A DNA stretch of 64,000 bases from positions 11,167,715 to 11,231,714 of the forward strand of contig JABAKD010000030.1 of assembly GCA_012845835.1 (NCBI GenBank), in the 5' to 3' direction. The position numbers and the translations under genes were made by a program. The notes beneath the pieces are model-generated. The model was given only the letters and a program-made list of their open reading frames with translations. It was not told the DNA's origin and made no database searches. The stretch comes from Undaria pinnatifida. Lineage: Eukaryota; Sar; Phaeophyceae; Laminariales; Alariaceae. Shown one piece after another: positions 56,801-64,000 of this stretch (position 1 is its first letter; each line of letters opens with the position of its first letter).

Positions 56801-59800
56801 CAACTCCCCACCGGAGCGCTTGCTCCTTTTTTTTCTTGGCCTAACCGAACACAACATACAAAGTACTACTGTATTAGTAAGAAAGTAGCGTGCGTCTCTT
56901 TCGAGTTATGAGTACCGGTATGCAGCCTGGGATTCAAATCTCACCGGAGCGCTTCCGCGTTTTTTTTTTTTTTTGTGTACCATTTTTTTCCTCTCTTCTT
57001 TTTGTTCGGCACCGCCGTGTGTGGTTCACAAACAGGGTATTTGGACCCGAAATGTTATTATTATACTGCTGCACGCTGCTGTGCGACGTACATACGAGTA
57101 TGTGTTCGTATCCGCCCGTGATGCATTTCTGCTGCTGCTTCTCTGTCTTGCTATCCTGCTGTTGCTGCAGCTGCAGTGCTGCTGCTTGCTGCTGATGTTC
57201 GTCATCGTGTGTATGTGCCGGATGACGCCATTTGTCGCTGTGGTTTATTGCACCTGCTTAGAAAGATGTTTGTACTTAAACCCTTGGCAGTGCTGTCGCA
57301 CAGCCTCGATTTACCTGCAATTCTACACTCTTAATACATATCAGGCATCCTCGAATATTACGGGCATGCGCGGAGCCAAGGCGGGCGGCAGCCCGCCGCG
57401 GCGAAGCCCCTCTGGATTTACACTACGAAGTACTGTTGTAGTAGTTGCAAGCTATTCCTGTACCCTGGGCCACCTGGTATCACACACTACGGTTTAGCCT
57501 CGTTATAACTGCATCAGGCGTTCTAGGACGGCACACTTTCATTCCAACTTGGGCCAATGCAGCACCAGCAAGCCAAAGAAAAAGAAAGGTACCATCAGGT
57601 AGCAAAAAACACAGCCGCGGCAGGACACGCCAGCCGACAACGACCGACCAAAAACAAATATAGAAAGAAAGAAAGCGAGATGGGCGGTGACAACACCGAG
57701 AAACACCCAACGTGAGTGAGATGGCGGCGACAACAACGACAACAGAAAGACACAACTAATCACACACAAGTGAACATACACACGCCGCATCAACCACAAC
57801 GCGACGGGCTCCCACCTGGTGCAACACAGCGAGAAGAACCGTCCGCTTGATCACGTCCAGGGTCGGCTTCATTTCTTCGTACTCGGGGGACGCCTGCACG
57901 CCTTCCATCCAAGGCGGCACCTTCGCCACGCTTTCTAAATCCCTCTGCACCGTAACAGCCTCACCCCAGTCACCACTCCCACCCCCACCACCCCCACCGC
58001 CACCCACCGGACGCCTCCTAACGGAGCGCTTAGGCCCCGAGAACCACTTCCTACCCCCCCTCTGTCCCGGGCCCTCCCCTTCCTCCTCCTCGAGAGCAGT
58101 GACCGACGCGCGTCGACGCACCCGTGAACGCGGCGCCGGTGTACCCGGCGGTGGCGAACGGCTCCCCGCACGCGACCCCACGGGTGCCGACATGCGCCGC
58201 CACGACGCCCCGCGCTTCCCGCCGCCGCCCCCTCCCGCCACCGCCGGGGCCCTCCTCGAGTGGGAAACCCTCCCCCGCCGACTACCTCCCTCGCTTCCAC
58301 CGTCCCTGGTGCAGTCGCTGCCGACGCTGCCCCCCCGCCGCCGCCGATAAGGTCCACCGTCGACGACGCTGCTGCCGCCGCCGCCTTCTGAGGACTCGTA
58401 AAAACCGTCTCTAAAGACCGTACCGCTACCACTGCTATCTATATTATCCTCCGGGTCGCCGCCGTAGGCGCTGTTGCCGGACCGTCGTGGCGGGTAAAGC
58501 TCGCGCCGGCGGCCATTGAGAGACCGGCTCCTCTCGCCGCCAACAGAAGACGGCGCCAAACTCGCGCTTCTACTCTCCGCCGCCCCCGATGCCGTCGACC
58601 CGTCGTTAGCCGAGGCGTCAGCCACGGATCGCGACCTTCGACCTCTCACGCCCCCCCCACCGCTACCACCTCCGGAGCCGCCAGCGCCGCTTTTCTGAAG
58701 TTGGCTCGCCGCGGAGGCTGCTGCTGCTGCCGCCGCCGTCGACGAAGATGCTCCTCCTCCTCCTCCTCCTCCTCCTCCTCCGAACGGGCGCCAGAACTTT
58801 CCAGGCTTGCTGTTGGCCTCGGGCTGTTTAGTCTCAGCCGGGAACGCGGCATCGAACGCGGCGGAGGTAGCATCAACCGCTCGAGCCAACGACCCCCTGC
58901 AAAAAGAAGAGAGAGGCGAGGGAGAGAGGGAGCAAAATCTCCATGGAGTCCTCTATTCGACTACGCCGCCATAGACAAGAAGTTACGAGTGCCAACTAAT
59001 AGGTGTGTATACTCGACACCTTCGAGCCCGCCCCCGAGGGATGGAGTACCAACTACTGCTATCTACTGCACATCCTGGGAGGCGGTGGGGGGGGGGGGGG
59101 GGGGTCCGCAACGCAATAAATAAAAAGCGCGACAGGGCTTGCATCCACGGCATTTGAAGAGGATTTTTACTTTCCTTTTTTCATATTCTCCTCTCCTCCT
59201 CCCCCTCTCTTTACCTTTCCGCATCTCGTTCTCGGCCGTCTTCTCCTTCGGCGGGAGAGTTCGGCGACTTGTTGTGCTTGCCCTGCCGGCGCCCCCGGGC
59301 GTCCGTGTCAAGCGCAAGGGAAGTGATCACCACGCTCGTGAGCGTGGACGTCTTCAGCGTCTCCCGCATCACCAGGCGAGCCAGCAGCCTGACCAGCTTG
59401 TCGTTCAGCAGCGCCCCGATCTCGCCCGCCAGTCGGCCTTCTCCGTTCGCCGTCAGGAGCTCCTAACGTTAGAAGACCGGGCGAGGGGGAAATGAAGGAG
59501 GGGCGACAATTGACATTTGTGTAACTGTACGATCTTATCTAGTACCAGGTACTCGGTAAAGGGGTGATTTCGGTCGGTCGTTTTCGTACCCAAAACACGC
59601 CACAACGGACAGAAACGTTTTATGTAGAAAAAAGGGCCAAACCAAAAGGGCGACTTTTGATTGCGGTCGGCCAGTTCTGTATCCAAAATGCCACGACGGC
59701 GACAGAACTGCTCGGGGCAAGCAAGGAAAGGCGTGTTTCTTTTTCTCGGTCGTTATTTTTCGTATACCCAAAAAGCAAAGAAACCACCCAGAAGGGAAAC

Positions 59801-61195
59801 ACCGCTCTCACCTGCGGCCCAACTTTAACCCCAAGGCAGAACTGGGGGCTGAAAACCGCCCCCACGTGGTCGCCGAGCAGGTCGTTCCACACGCCGGCGT
59901 CCACGCAAATACACACGTCTTCGAGAAGTATTTCTCTCACTTCGTAGCGTTTTTTTGCATTTCTTTGCTCCCCCGACCCCTTCCCCCTCCACGGCAAGGC
60001 CTTCCTTAAATTGGGGACCAGCTTGATGTCGGACACGCGATCGAACGCCGCGCTCACCTGCACACGAACAAAATAAGACAAAAAGAACACACACACAAAA
60101 TAAAAAGAGAAGCGTCAAACCAAAACACCAAGAGACGGCACAGTATGAACATTTGCGGACAGAGCGGTTCCTGGTCAGTACTAGCGCAAAATATCGCATC
60201 TTCCCCCACACCTGTTCTGAGTAGGCGTTGAACCGTCGCATGAACGCCTCGCCCAGCACCTTCACGATGCCCAGGTTGCCCACATTCCCGGAAGACGGAG
60301 GCTCTCGCTTCGGTCGCCCGGAGAGTGACATCGAGCGCACCCCCCTCGAGATCGTGCCGCTATTGCTGATGCTCCTCGAGCTGCGCGAACCCGCCCCCCC
60401 GCCGCCCCAGCGGGAGGACATCGTCTTCGTGGTCCTGGCATCGCTACCCACCGTCGAAGATGCACCCCAAGGAGGCGAACCTCTTAGCCCGCCGAAACCG
60501 GGCCCCGATCCGGCGAGCGATGAGTACGGTCCGCACGTGTCCGAGAACCTCCGGGTGGGCACTATCGTCTCTCCCCCTGAGCCGCTGGTGCTGCCGGCCT
60601 CGTTCTCAGGGCAATCGGGCTCGTCGGTGGTGTCCGTATCAACTTCTCCGTCCGTTTCAATGCCATCCAAATCGTCTATCCCTCCGCCCCCCCTTCCCGC
60701 GCCTTCGCCAGGTGCTCCCCACCCCCCCACCCCAGCCGCCCCCCTACCGCCTCCGAAGCCGCTGTTTCGCCGCCCGTCGGGAGCCGCCGCCGCCGCCGCC
60801 GCCGTCGCAGCAGCAACATCAACATTATCGCCAGCGTTCATGGCCCTGCCGCGCTGTCCCTTCTTGTTTAGCGCCAGGAAGGAGAAGTTAAGGATGCCGT
60901 TGACCTGCCGCAGCCTCAAAGTCAGCCCCTTGACGTGAACGCGGTCGTACCGCCGCACGCGGCTCCACGGGGCGAGGCTCCACAGCTGCGCCGTCGCCGC
61001 CACACGCTCGACTCTCATCACCAGCGAGCTGTTCACCCGGGCCCGAGAGCCGCCCGGTCCAGACCCGTCAGCAGCACGAGCAGCAGACCCCCCCCGTCCT
61101 CCCCCGTTCCCAGACCTCGAGCGCTTGTTGGCGGTCGGCCGCTGGGAGCCCGCGTACAGGTCTCTCAGCGCGGGGAAGTCGTCCACTGCTATGCC
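38739..61195 (-). CDS. Large multi-exon gene, TULIP (BPI/HAM1-like) domain protein, 5' incomplete
   Basis: Eleven exons (61195-60212, 60057-59812, 59462-59215, 58896-57816, 55198-54896, 54522-54322, 48527-48231, 47042-46911, 45986-45811, 44467-44317, 41556-40009) join with GT donors, AG acceptors and consistent phase at every junction. A C-terminal block then runs to the TAA at 38739. The total is near 2,200 residues. Conserved islands alternate with Gly, Ser, Pro and Ala tracts. The last island (40557-40009) has alternating beta-strand sequence and an amphipathic stretch (FEEAVKRYVVESVEAAVRKN) resembling the BPI/LBP or HAM1-like lipid-binding fold. A lipid-binding or membrane-contact role is inferred from that alone. 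The first exon starts at an acceptor, so at least one upstream exon is missing. Expression and true start are unknown. Confidence 0.7.
40009..41556 (-). CDS. Large gene, exon E11 with TULIP-like domain
   Basis: 516 codons from the acceptor CGTCAG/GGCCAC in phase 0. The first two thirds are a disordered linker, with acidic start, Pro-8 run and SPK/KQLS repeats. From 40557 the domain begins: ISAVGAELADVKWSVKQTHF, AGSLQATLSGLTIELELD, then an inserted (TPRG)n/GAPK repeat, RLRVSVLAVKVHVSNNALSA, and a long helix to MGEKWSILCK. BPI/LBP and HAM1-like proteins show the same strand-strand-helix order. The Pro/Gly insert within the fold is unusual. A possible donor AAG/GTTGGT lies at 40008. Confidence 0.75.
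41762..42180 (+). repeat. Repeat I with two CAGCTGTG modules, mate at 55645-55960
   Basis: TACATGTAACAAATTGCAGG, GAGAAGGCTCCTC, TGAGCTTTTGCCGAG, CCCGACCCCGACTGTGTCGG and GGCTGGCAGGGTGTGCT are shared with the copy in the E4-E5 intron. Each copy is followed by a CAGCTGTGCGTTCGA or CAGGCTGTGAGTTCGA module with GGTCGATACTGAGTTCCA. This copy also has a second module upstream at 41770. It lies in the intron after E10. Confidence 0.8.
43206..43268 (+). repeat. (TCTA)n microsatellite
   Basis: About 15 units of ATCT/TCTA following a short TA run, within the intron after E10. Confidence 0.95.
43273..43379. repeat. 17-bp inverted repeat with a 73-base loop
   Basis: GAAAGCCCATACTGTAG (43273-43289) pairs perfectly with 43363-43379. 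Pairing stops at the loop side, so it fits a short TIR element better than a microRNA precursor. Confidence 0.75.
43474..43542. repeat. 69-bp MITE-like element with 16-bp terminal inverted repeats
   Basis: CTGTCCGGAAATATAA (43474-43489) is mirrored at 43527-43542. The interior is AT-rich. It is just downstream of the palindrome AGTGGTGTACCACT. No coding capacity. Confidence 0.75.
44317..44467 (-). CDS. Large gene, exon E10
   Basis: 151 bases: acceptor GATGACAG/GGGCAC, donor CTGGAG/GTGCGT. It encodes a small beta-rich unit, GTAVMTQMGPGRIKRYKKR, then RCFVVNLDWKMGNGKPVKAY and LQPNDIVVLE. From memory, this G-x-G ... W-K-x-x-N-G-K-x-x-A-Y-L pattern recurs as a short repeat in stramenopile proteins; I could not check it. 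Confidence 0.7.
44690..45030 (+). repeat. Module X fragment in the E9-E10 intron
   Basis: AAAATACACTCTAGCTGTGA, GCAAGCTGTGCGTGATACTC, CTCATTAAGGATATAGGTCG and CAACCAGTGAGGAGAGG follow the family order. A further truncated terminal block (ACACTTCAGCTGTGAGAC) lies at 45238. Confidence 0.7.
45650..45795 (+). repeat. Repeat H, partial copy next to the E9 donor
   Basis: ATGCAAGCAATGCCTGCCTG to CATGCACAAACTGAGTACAC matches 30950-31062. It ends about 20 bases from the E9 splice donor. Confidence 0.75.
45811..45986 (-). CDS. Large gene, exon E9
   Basis: 176 bases: acceptor GTGCGTAG/GCTTGC, donor CAAGAG/GTAAGG. The acceptor at 45987 was chosen over the nearer CTAG at 45968 because only it keeps phase with E8. 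It encodes LGFLLERLGKLPVGTAKFAG and VWDLDLGGVHVKRENVDLVM. The strand-rich second half resembles the E2 island. Two bases carry over to E10. Confidence 0.65.
46548..46640 (+). repeat. Diverged CAGCTG module
   Basis: ACGCCAGCTGCTACTGTGAG, TTGAATGGTCGATACTAGGC, TTAGCAAAGCCGCCTGCGTGAC align with the blocks at 41770 and 55890. In the intron after E8. Confidence 0.5.
46911..47042 (-). CDS. Large gene, exon E8
   Basis: 44 codons, phase 0: acceptor GTCTAG/ATCCTG, donor GGCG/GTGAGT. It reads ILDLLEAVEGLKAGIMNGDG and VALDKVEQAVGKVARGIDVY, an amphipathic helical pair. Confidence 0.7.
47157..47227 (+). repeat. (GGTC)n/(TGTC)n microsatellite
   Basis: GGTC units give way to TGTC units and back to GGTC, in the intron between E7 and E8. 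Confidence 0.9.
47690..48190 (+). repeat. Repeat H, tandem partial and full copies
   Basis: A diverged partial copy (47690-47822) precedes a full copy (47823-48190). The full copy matches 30588-31070 without the tRNA-derived insertion. The array fills half of the E7-E8 intron. Confidence 0.75.
48231..48527 (-). CDS. Large gene, exon E7
   Basis: 99 codons, phase 0: acceptor CCCCGCAG/GAACTC, donor TGCAG/GTGAGA. It encodes ELLDETGIIPLLNDAGGG, AAFNLLGDALAGTG, a Ser-rich acidic linker and DLEELDEVDVIMQ. It is a linker with short helices. A repeat H copy ends about 40 bases beyond its donor. Confidence 0.65.
48890..49065 (-). repeat. Dispersed repeat K, inverted mate at 52065-52260
   Basis: Reverse complement shares GGCTGTGTACGTCGCCTTCT/GGCTGTGTACGTCC, CATTTGGTGCAGCG, ATATCGCCAATAAACCG and GCGAAAGATCG with the copy at 52065. 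Parts recur again at 52330 and 52600. Confidence 0.65.
49110..52010. repeat. Palindromic F-X array in the E6-E7 intron
   Basis: F (49128-50440) repeats the left arm of the 21290-25540 element. It is followed by X in two opposite orientations (50465-51235 and 51262-52010). Junctions are perfect small palindromes: AATACTCCGGAGTATT at 50440-50455, and AGGTTTAGGTCACA/TGTGACCTAAACCT at 51236-51275. The distal F arm is missing and X orientation is swapped relative to the 21-kb element. An 82-codon frame at 49701-49949 is conserved with 24630-24878 only through DNA identity. Confidence 0.8.
52065..52680 (+). repeat. Repeats K and D1, mosaic
   Basis: K runs to about 52260 (GGAATATAGGCCAGTCGCGC to GCGAAAGATCG). 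A second K start follows at 52337 (GGAATATAGGCCAGTCACGA). D1 with a T18 run is at 52413-52575, and another K end (GCATGAAAGCGAGAGATCG) at 52630. D1 therefore appears inserted within a second K copy. Confidence 0.65.
53290..53380 (-). other. tRNA-like degenerate sequence
   Basis: The minus strand has GGTCGTAGGTTCGATACCCG with B-box GGTTCGATACC and an arm GCACT...AGTGT upstream, after an A-box-like TGAGCGCTGGC. The position before the anticodon is not T and the acceptor ends do not pair, so this is a relic and not a working tRNA. Confidence 0.4.
53565..53765 (+). repeat. Tandem duplication of about 102 bp
   Basis: CCATATCCATTGGCCAA with ACCACCAAAATACAAAACA occurs at 53567-53610 and 53668-53710, each followed by a GGGCCGG/GGACCGG segment and then AAGAAGTCAACC/AAAAAGTCAGCC. 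Confidence 0.75.
54322..54522 (-). CDS. Large gene, exon E6
   Basis: 67 codons, phase 0: acceptor TTTGCAG/CTCTCT, donor AAAAG/GTGAGG. All-helical composition: LSSFLENLAAGTRFAQHLEN, then RRLAGLTVGEMMEGVRNKAG and RRLRAEAVRMQK. The 5.8-kb intron after it contains the 49110-52010 palindromic array. Confidence 0.7.
54896..55198 (-). CDS. Large gene, exon E5
   Basis: 101 codons, phase 0: acceptor CCAAACAG/TCGAAC, donor GAG/GTGTGT. An acidic, polar start (SRAEDEDEGDFNAQQNGRTW) leads to a helical half (THKLLEASMQEELMAARQAG, LVMKALLARVRESG). The preceding intron is 2.6 kb and repeat-filled. The acceptor lacks a strong pyrimidine tract, so the left edge is the less certain one. Confidence 0.6.
55645..55960 (+). 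repeat. Repeat I, copy in the E4-E5 intron
   Basis: Direct mate of 41875-42175, ending in a CAGCTG-type module with GAGCGGTCGATACTGAGTTC followed by TTGCAAGCTGCGTC. Confidence 0.8.
56390..57420 (+). repeat. Pair of direct repeats J, 54 bp, about 960 bp apart
   Basis: GGGCATGCGCGGAGCC, GGCGGGCGTCAGCCCACCGC and GGCGAAGCCCCCCTGG at 56396-56449 are matched at 57361-57414. Each copy contains a GC-rich self-complementary core. The DNA between holds the tRNA-like pair and a T run. Confidence 0.7.
56755..56975 (+). other. Two tRNA-like 3' halves followed by T runs
   Basis: GGTCGGGGGTTCAACTCCCC then ACCGGAGCGCTTGCTCC and T8 (near 56789-56836); and CCTGGGATTCAAATCTCACC then GGAGCGCTTCCGCG and T14 (near 56930-56974). 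The first contains the B-box GGTTCAACTCC. The T runs would act as Pol III terminators. The 5' halves are not tRNA-like. Confidence 0.4.
57816..58896 (-). CDS. Large gene, exon E4 (low-complexity linker)
   Basis: 1,081 bases: acceptor TTTTTGCAG, donor CACCAG/GTGGGA. After LARAVDATSAAFDAAFPAE and GKFWRPF it is a disordered linker with Gly, Ser, Ala and Arg tracts. It ends in a conserved helical island (MKPTLDVIKRTVLLAVLHQ) preceded by VPPWMEGVQASPEYEE. Triplet runs (CCT/GGA) make it slippage-prone. Confidence 0.7.
59215..59462 (-). CDS. Large gene, exon E3
   Basis: 248 bases: acceptor AACGTTAG/GAGCTC, donor GGAAAG/GTAAAG. It reads ELLTANGEGRLAGEIGALLN, then a helical stretch (DKLVRLLARLVMRETLK) and TSVVITSLALDTDARG, ending in a charged tail. 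Two bases are left over and complete a codon with the first base of E4. Confidence 0.7.
59812..60057 (-). CDS. Large gene, exon E2
   Basis: 82 codons, phase 0 at both ends, acceptor TGCAG/GTGAGC and donor CAG/GTGAGA. It encodes VSAAFDRVSDIKLVPNLRKA, a basic loop, then EVREILLEDVCICVDAGVW and a short tail ending KVGPQ. The alternating hydrophobic pattern fits beta strands. The next intron (59811-59463) contains a small internal duplication around GGTCGGCCAGTT. Confidence 0.7.
60212..61195 (-). CDS. Large gene, exon E1 (first exon seen)
   Basis: The acceptor AACAAACAG precedes GGC ATA GCA, and the donor is CAG/GTGTGG. It encodes 328 codons in phase 0. The start GIAVDDFPALRDLYAGSQ leads to a basic Ser/Gly linker. 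Then comes the conserved island SSLVMRVERVAATAQLWSLA followed by HVKGLTLRLRQVNGILNFSF, which looks like beta strands. Gly/Ala- and Asp/Glu-rich linkers follow, and the exon ends in GEAFMRRFNAYSEQ. No initiator Met is visible, so it is internal. Confidence 0.7.
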
Positions 61196-61860
61196 CTGTT
61201 TGTTTCGTGACGGAGCGGCGAAATTTGTGACGGTTCAGGGAACACAGAAATCGGACTCAGACGATGCAGTGCACTAAAAGTGGTATAAGGTATCGGTAAA
61301 TCGATAGCAGAGTATTGCTGAAGTCAAGCGAGACAGGGTTTACCGTAAAGGTGTTGACGGAGTTTGATGAAGGTCGGCGGTCGGACAACAAACAGGCAGG
61401 GGAGGGGATAATGAAATAACTGTTACAACTAAAAAGATGGACCGCTTTTGGAACCCAGGCTTACCCCCTCAAAAAACAACACGAGAAGCGCAAATTTATC
61501 AACTGTCTAGGTACAAACATCATTGTACCGCGTGCGTGTAACGCAATTCTCCTTCGTTGCACTTTCAAAGTAGTCCCTATGCCAGCAGCCCGGGCTGTTC
61601 GTGTGGTCGATGCTGCGATCGTCCTCTTTTGGCGTCATGTTTTCATTCGAGGTCTCAAACCCTGGCCATAAGGAGGAGGGAATCTCCTATTGCCCCCCCC
61701 CCCCCCCATAATGCGCGCCCAAATTTTGGAGGTGTCTCTGTTAGGAGTAGGAAGGGTGCTCCGTCTCGAAAGGGATGCGTGGTCAATGGTCAAATGGCAA
61801 AGGCAAGCGACAAATGAGTACGCCCCCCCTTAACATGCCCCCCCCCCCACTCCCGTCCTG
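61196..61860. other. Region upstream of the first recognised exon, nothing assigned
   Basis: On the minus strand this should be intron, as E1 begins at an acceptor. No upstream exon ending at a phase-0 donor was found with confidence here or up to 64000. Confidence 0.35.
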
Positions 61861-61861
61861 A

Positions 61862-62275
61862 TGAATGGGATTAGTACCAAAGTTAGAGTATGCAGGAGAA
61901 ATATGGGAAGGGAACGCAAAATTCGTAAAACAACTGGAAACAGTGCGGATGGCAGGAGCTAAAAAGATACTAGGATGCTCAAGTACGACGAGCAATGCCG
62001 TTTTTTGGAGCGAAACTGCAGTAGGAATGTACCCACTTAAAACTAATTGAGACGTGAGAAAGTTGAAATGGCAACAAAAAGCAAGGAATGTGCCAGAAAA
62101 GAGGTTGCCAGCGATGATTGATAGGGCTTTATGGGAGAAAACAACGAAAGGGCGAGCTACAATAAGATAGGATAACGTAGTCGAGAAAATATGGAAGGGT
62201 TTCGGAGACTACGAAGAGGCACTACTGCTGTCCATGGAGAAGTTTGGCGGGTACAAGACAGCAATATTTTTTAAT
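61862..62275 (+). pseudogene. LINE fragment, region after the reverse transcriptase domain
   Basis: The plus strand reads VPKLEYAGEIWEGNAKFVKQ, LETVRMAGAKKILGCSSTTS, then after a stop RKLKWQQKARNVPEKRLPAM, DRALWEKTTKGRA and MEKFGGYK. I recall this series from many LINE ORF2 tails. Two in-frame stops (62048, 62168) mark it as dead. It is a different LINE family from the one at 6225 and 12310. Confidence 0.65.
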
Positions 62276-63060
62276 TTTCACGTATTTTAGCATAACGCAG
62301 GGCGAGGGGCGTTGGAGCCGCCCCATCAAGACGGCGCTCGAACAAAGCTATTTGACTGAGAATTCCAGTTCCGAGAATCGCATACTGAGGCCGAGACGAA
62401 GAAAAGCTCCTGACCGAATCCCCCCCAAAAAACAATGATTATACACAAATTCTATCAATAGTTATCGTCTTTCCGCGTTTTCACAAGCTCTACGGATGGC
62501 ATCTCAAAAACTGCTACTGCGTAATATGATACCGAGAATATATTGAATAGGATACTCCTGGACACTATTTACTTGTTGTACCGACATCTACAACACGCAC
62601 TGGGTACAGCAGTACCTACAACAGCACTGGCCCTCCAATAAGTCATCGGGGCACTGGCTCAGTCCAGATTTGTTACTATATAACGGGTGTGGCACAATCT
62701 TTGGCATGACCGCTTCCGAATTTTCTTCCTTCCCCGGGCATTTCAATCTGGGATTTTGTGGGTTTTTTTCTGATAGGCACGTTCTGTGGTGCACACGGTG
62801 ACAAGGAGACTCGCCGTGCAGGCAGTGACGCCAGATGTAATACGCTGTATTAATGCTTTCTTGTGATCCCGCGCTGTAGTACTCGTACGGCCTAACTACA
62901 GCACAGCAATAGTTTCGCGCTCGTTTTCACTATGATACCTGCATGGTAATGCGAAGGAGAAGGCGGATCATGGTTAGACCGATTTCGATTTACTAATGTG
63001 TACCTGGTGTAAGTCTGCTGTAAAATATGCACGTTTTTCATTTTTGCGTGCTGTTCTCCG
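62276..63060. other. Unassigned stretch
   Basis: Mixed composition without shared repeats or credible frames. The 96-codon minus frame at 62892 is not supported by any motif. Confidence 0.35.
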
Positions 63061-63064
63061 GCGG

Positions 63065-63570
63065 CCGAGATTTTGCTGGCACTTCGGGCCCGGGGACAAG
63101 CGAAGAAAAGCAAAGAGGCCTTCGGTACACCACGATGCATGTCGGGATCTCGGCCGAGCTCCGTGGCGGTGCTCTTGAGCAATATTCAACGTCGCTGAAC
63201 TGGCTCTTTTTCAAGGGTTTGCGTTACGCCTCGCTGAGCCGAGCAGGTGTTAATGGAAAACCCTACGAGTTGTTGTTCGTTTTCAATAGCCCGCTTCGCC
63301 TTCAGTTTTTTTTACCCCCTCCGAATTTTTGCTCGAGTTTTTTCCCCCGCGCTTTCGACTGCGGGTCAACCAAGAGGGCCATCGGTACATTACGACGCAT
63401 GTCTGGATCCCAGCCCAGCTCCGTGGCGGTGCCTTGAGCATTAAATGTTGCTCAACACGTCCATGGAAAACCCCGCATTATTTTTATTTTCTCCAATAGC
63501 CCGCTTCGTTCGCACATACTACAGTTACAAAAAATAGCCCGCTTTGTCCTCATCTTTTTTTAGCCCGCTA
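63065..63570 (+). repeat. Diverged tandem duplication of about 290 bp
   Basis: GAGGCCTTCGGTACACCACG and GAGCTCCGTGGCGGTGCTCT with TTGAGCA (63115-63180) are echoed by GAGGGCCATCGGTACATTAC and CAGCTCCGTGGCGGTGCC with TTGAGCA (63373-63440). ATAGCCCGCTTCG recurs after each copy. Confidence 0.7.
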
Positions 63571-63575
63571 TTATT

Positions 63576-63670
63576 ATTTTTTTTTTTTTAATCCTCCGGC
63601 GGATGGGGAAAAATAAAGCTTTAGGTCACCACACTTCCTCGTATTTTCATACGCGTCGTGTGTCGATAAT
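63576..63670 (-). repeat. Inverted mate of 4400-4500
   Basis: After a T run: ATCCTCCGGCGGATGGGG, TAAAGCTTTAGGTCACCACA, CTTCCTCGTATTTTCATACG, CGTCGTGTGTCG. The order is reversed relative to the left copy and the T run corresponds to its A run. Confidence 0.65.
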
Positions 63671-64000
63671 AGCCCGCTATGATATACGTTATACGTAACG
63701 TGACCAATAGCCCATGTTTTTCACCCACTCTATCAGTACTGGTGCTGCGGCGCTCCTCTGCGACGGCAGCGAAGGGTACTTCAGTGTGTATGTGTGCCCG
63801 CTTCTGGATGTATGTGTCAGCTGAGCGTGTTCTGTTATAGGTCATGGGCACATAAAATGATCAACAAGAGCGGTATTTTTTCTTCTCTTCAAAAGCAGCC
63901 GCTGGGCCTCGCAGCCGCAATTTCAGTACAAAAGTATGCGTATAAAGCATTACAACAGCAGTACAGCAGCAGCGGCAAAAACGGCGGCCGTTCTCGATGC

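Noticed and set aside
57847..58414. Plus-strand ORFs opposite exon E4
   Set aside because: Low-complexity Pro/Arg frames created by the GC-rich linker on the other strand.

Overview
The window is nuclear eukaryotic DNA. It carries GT-AG spliced exons with long introns, LTR and non-LTR retrotransposon remains, tRNA-derived repeats, an interstitial TTAGGG block and no bacterial-style operons. Protein style (Ala/Gly/Ser/Pro homopolymers, short conserved islands) and the repeat-filled introns suggest a stramenopile, most likely a brown alga. This attribution is an inference and no species is claimed.

Layout. 0-6.2 kb is a mosaic of tRNA-derived tandem repeats, a structured repeat with covarying hairpins, a truncated chromo/Tudor-like retroelement ORF and a C-tract-rich module X. 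6.2-12.5 kb is a LINE fragment split by a 5,692-bp Copia-type element (369-bp LTRs, TG...CA ends, 5-bp target duplication GCCTG). 13-15 kb holds dispersed repeats and about 255 bp of degenerate telomeric repeat. 15.5-20 kb has a hypothetical ORF, two foldback palindromes and a decayed retroelement in which Copia-type protease/integrase is followed by a Ty3/Gypsy-type reverse transcriptase. 21.3-25.5 kb is a giant inverted repeat (arms about 2 kb). 25.5-36.6 kb is mostly intergenic, with repeat copies, a second decayed chromo/Tudor copy and two 16-bp minisatellites.

The minus strand from 61.2 to 38.7 kb carries one large gene. I could chain eleven exons (E1-E11) with mutually consistent splice phases, ending in a C-terminal block with a stop at 38739. 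It encodes roughly 2,200 residues, mostly low-complexity sequence with conserved islands. The segment at 40557-40009 resembles a BPI/HAM1-type (TULIP) lipid-binding domain. The 5' end is not resolved. Its introns hold further copies of the same repeat families seen elsewhere in the window, including a 2.9-kb palindromic array in the intron after E6. The only likely host genes are this one and, doubtfully, the hypothetical ORF near 15.5 kb; most of the rest is mobile or repetitive DNA in several layers of nesting.
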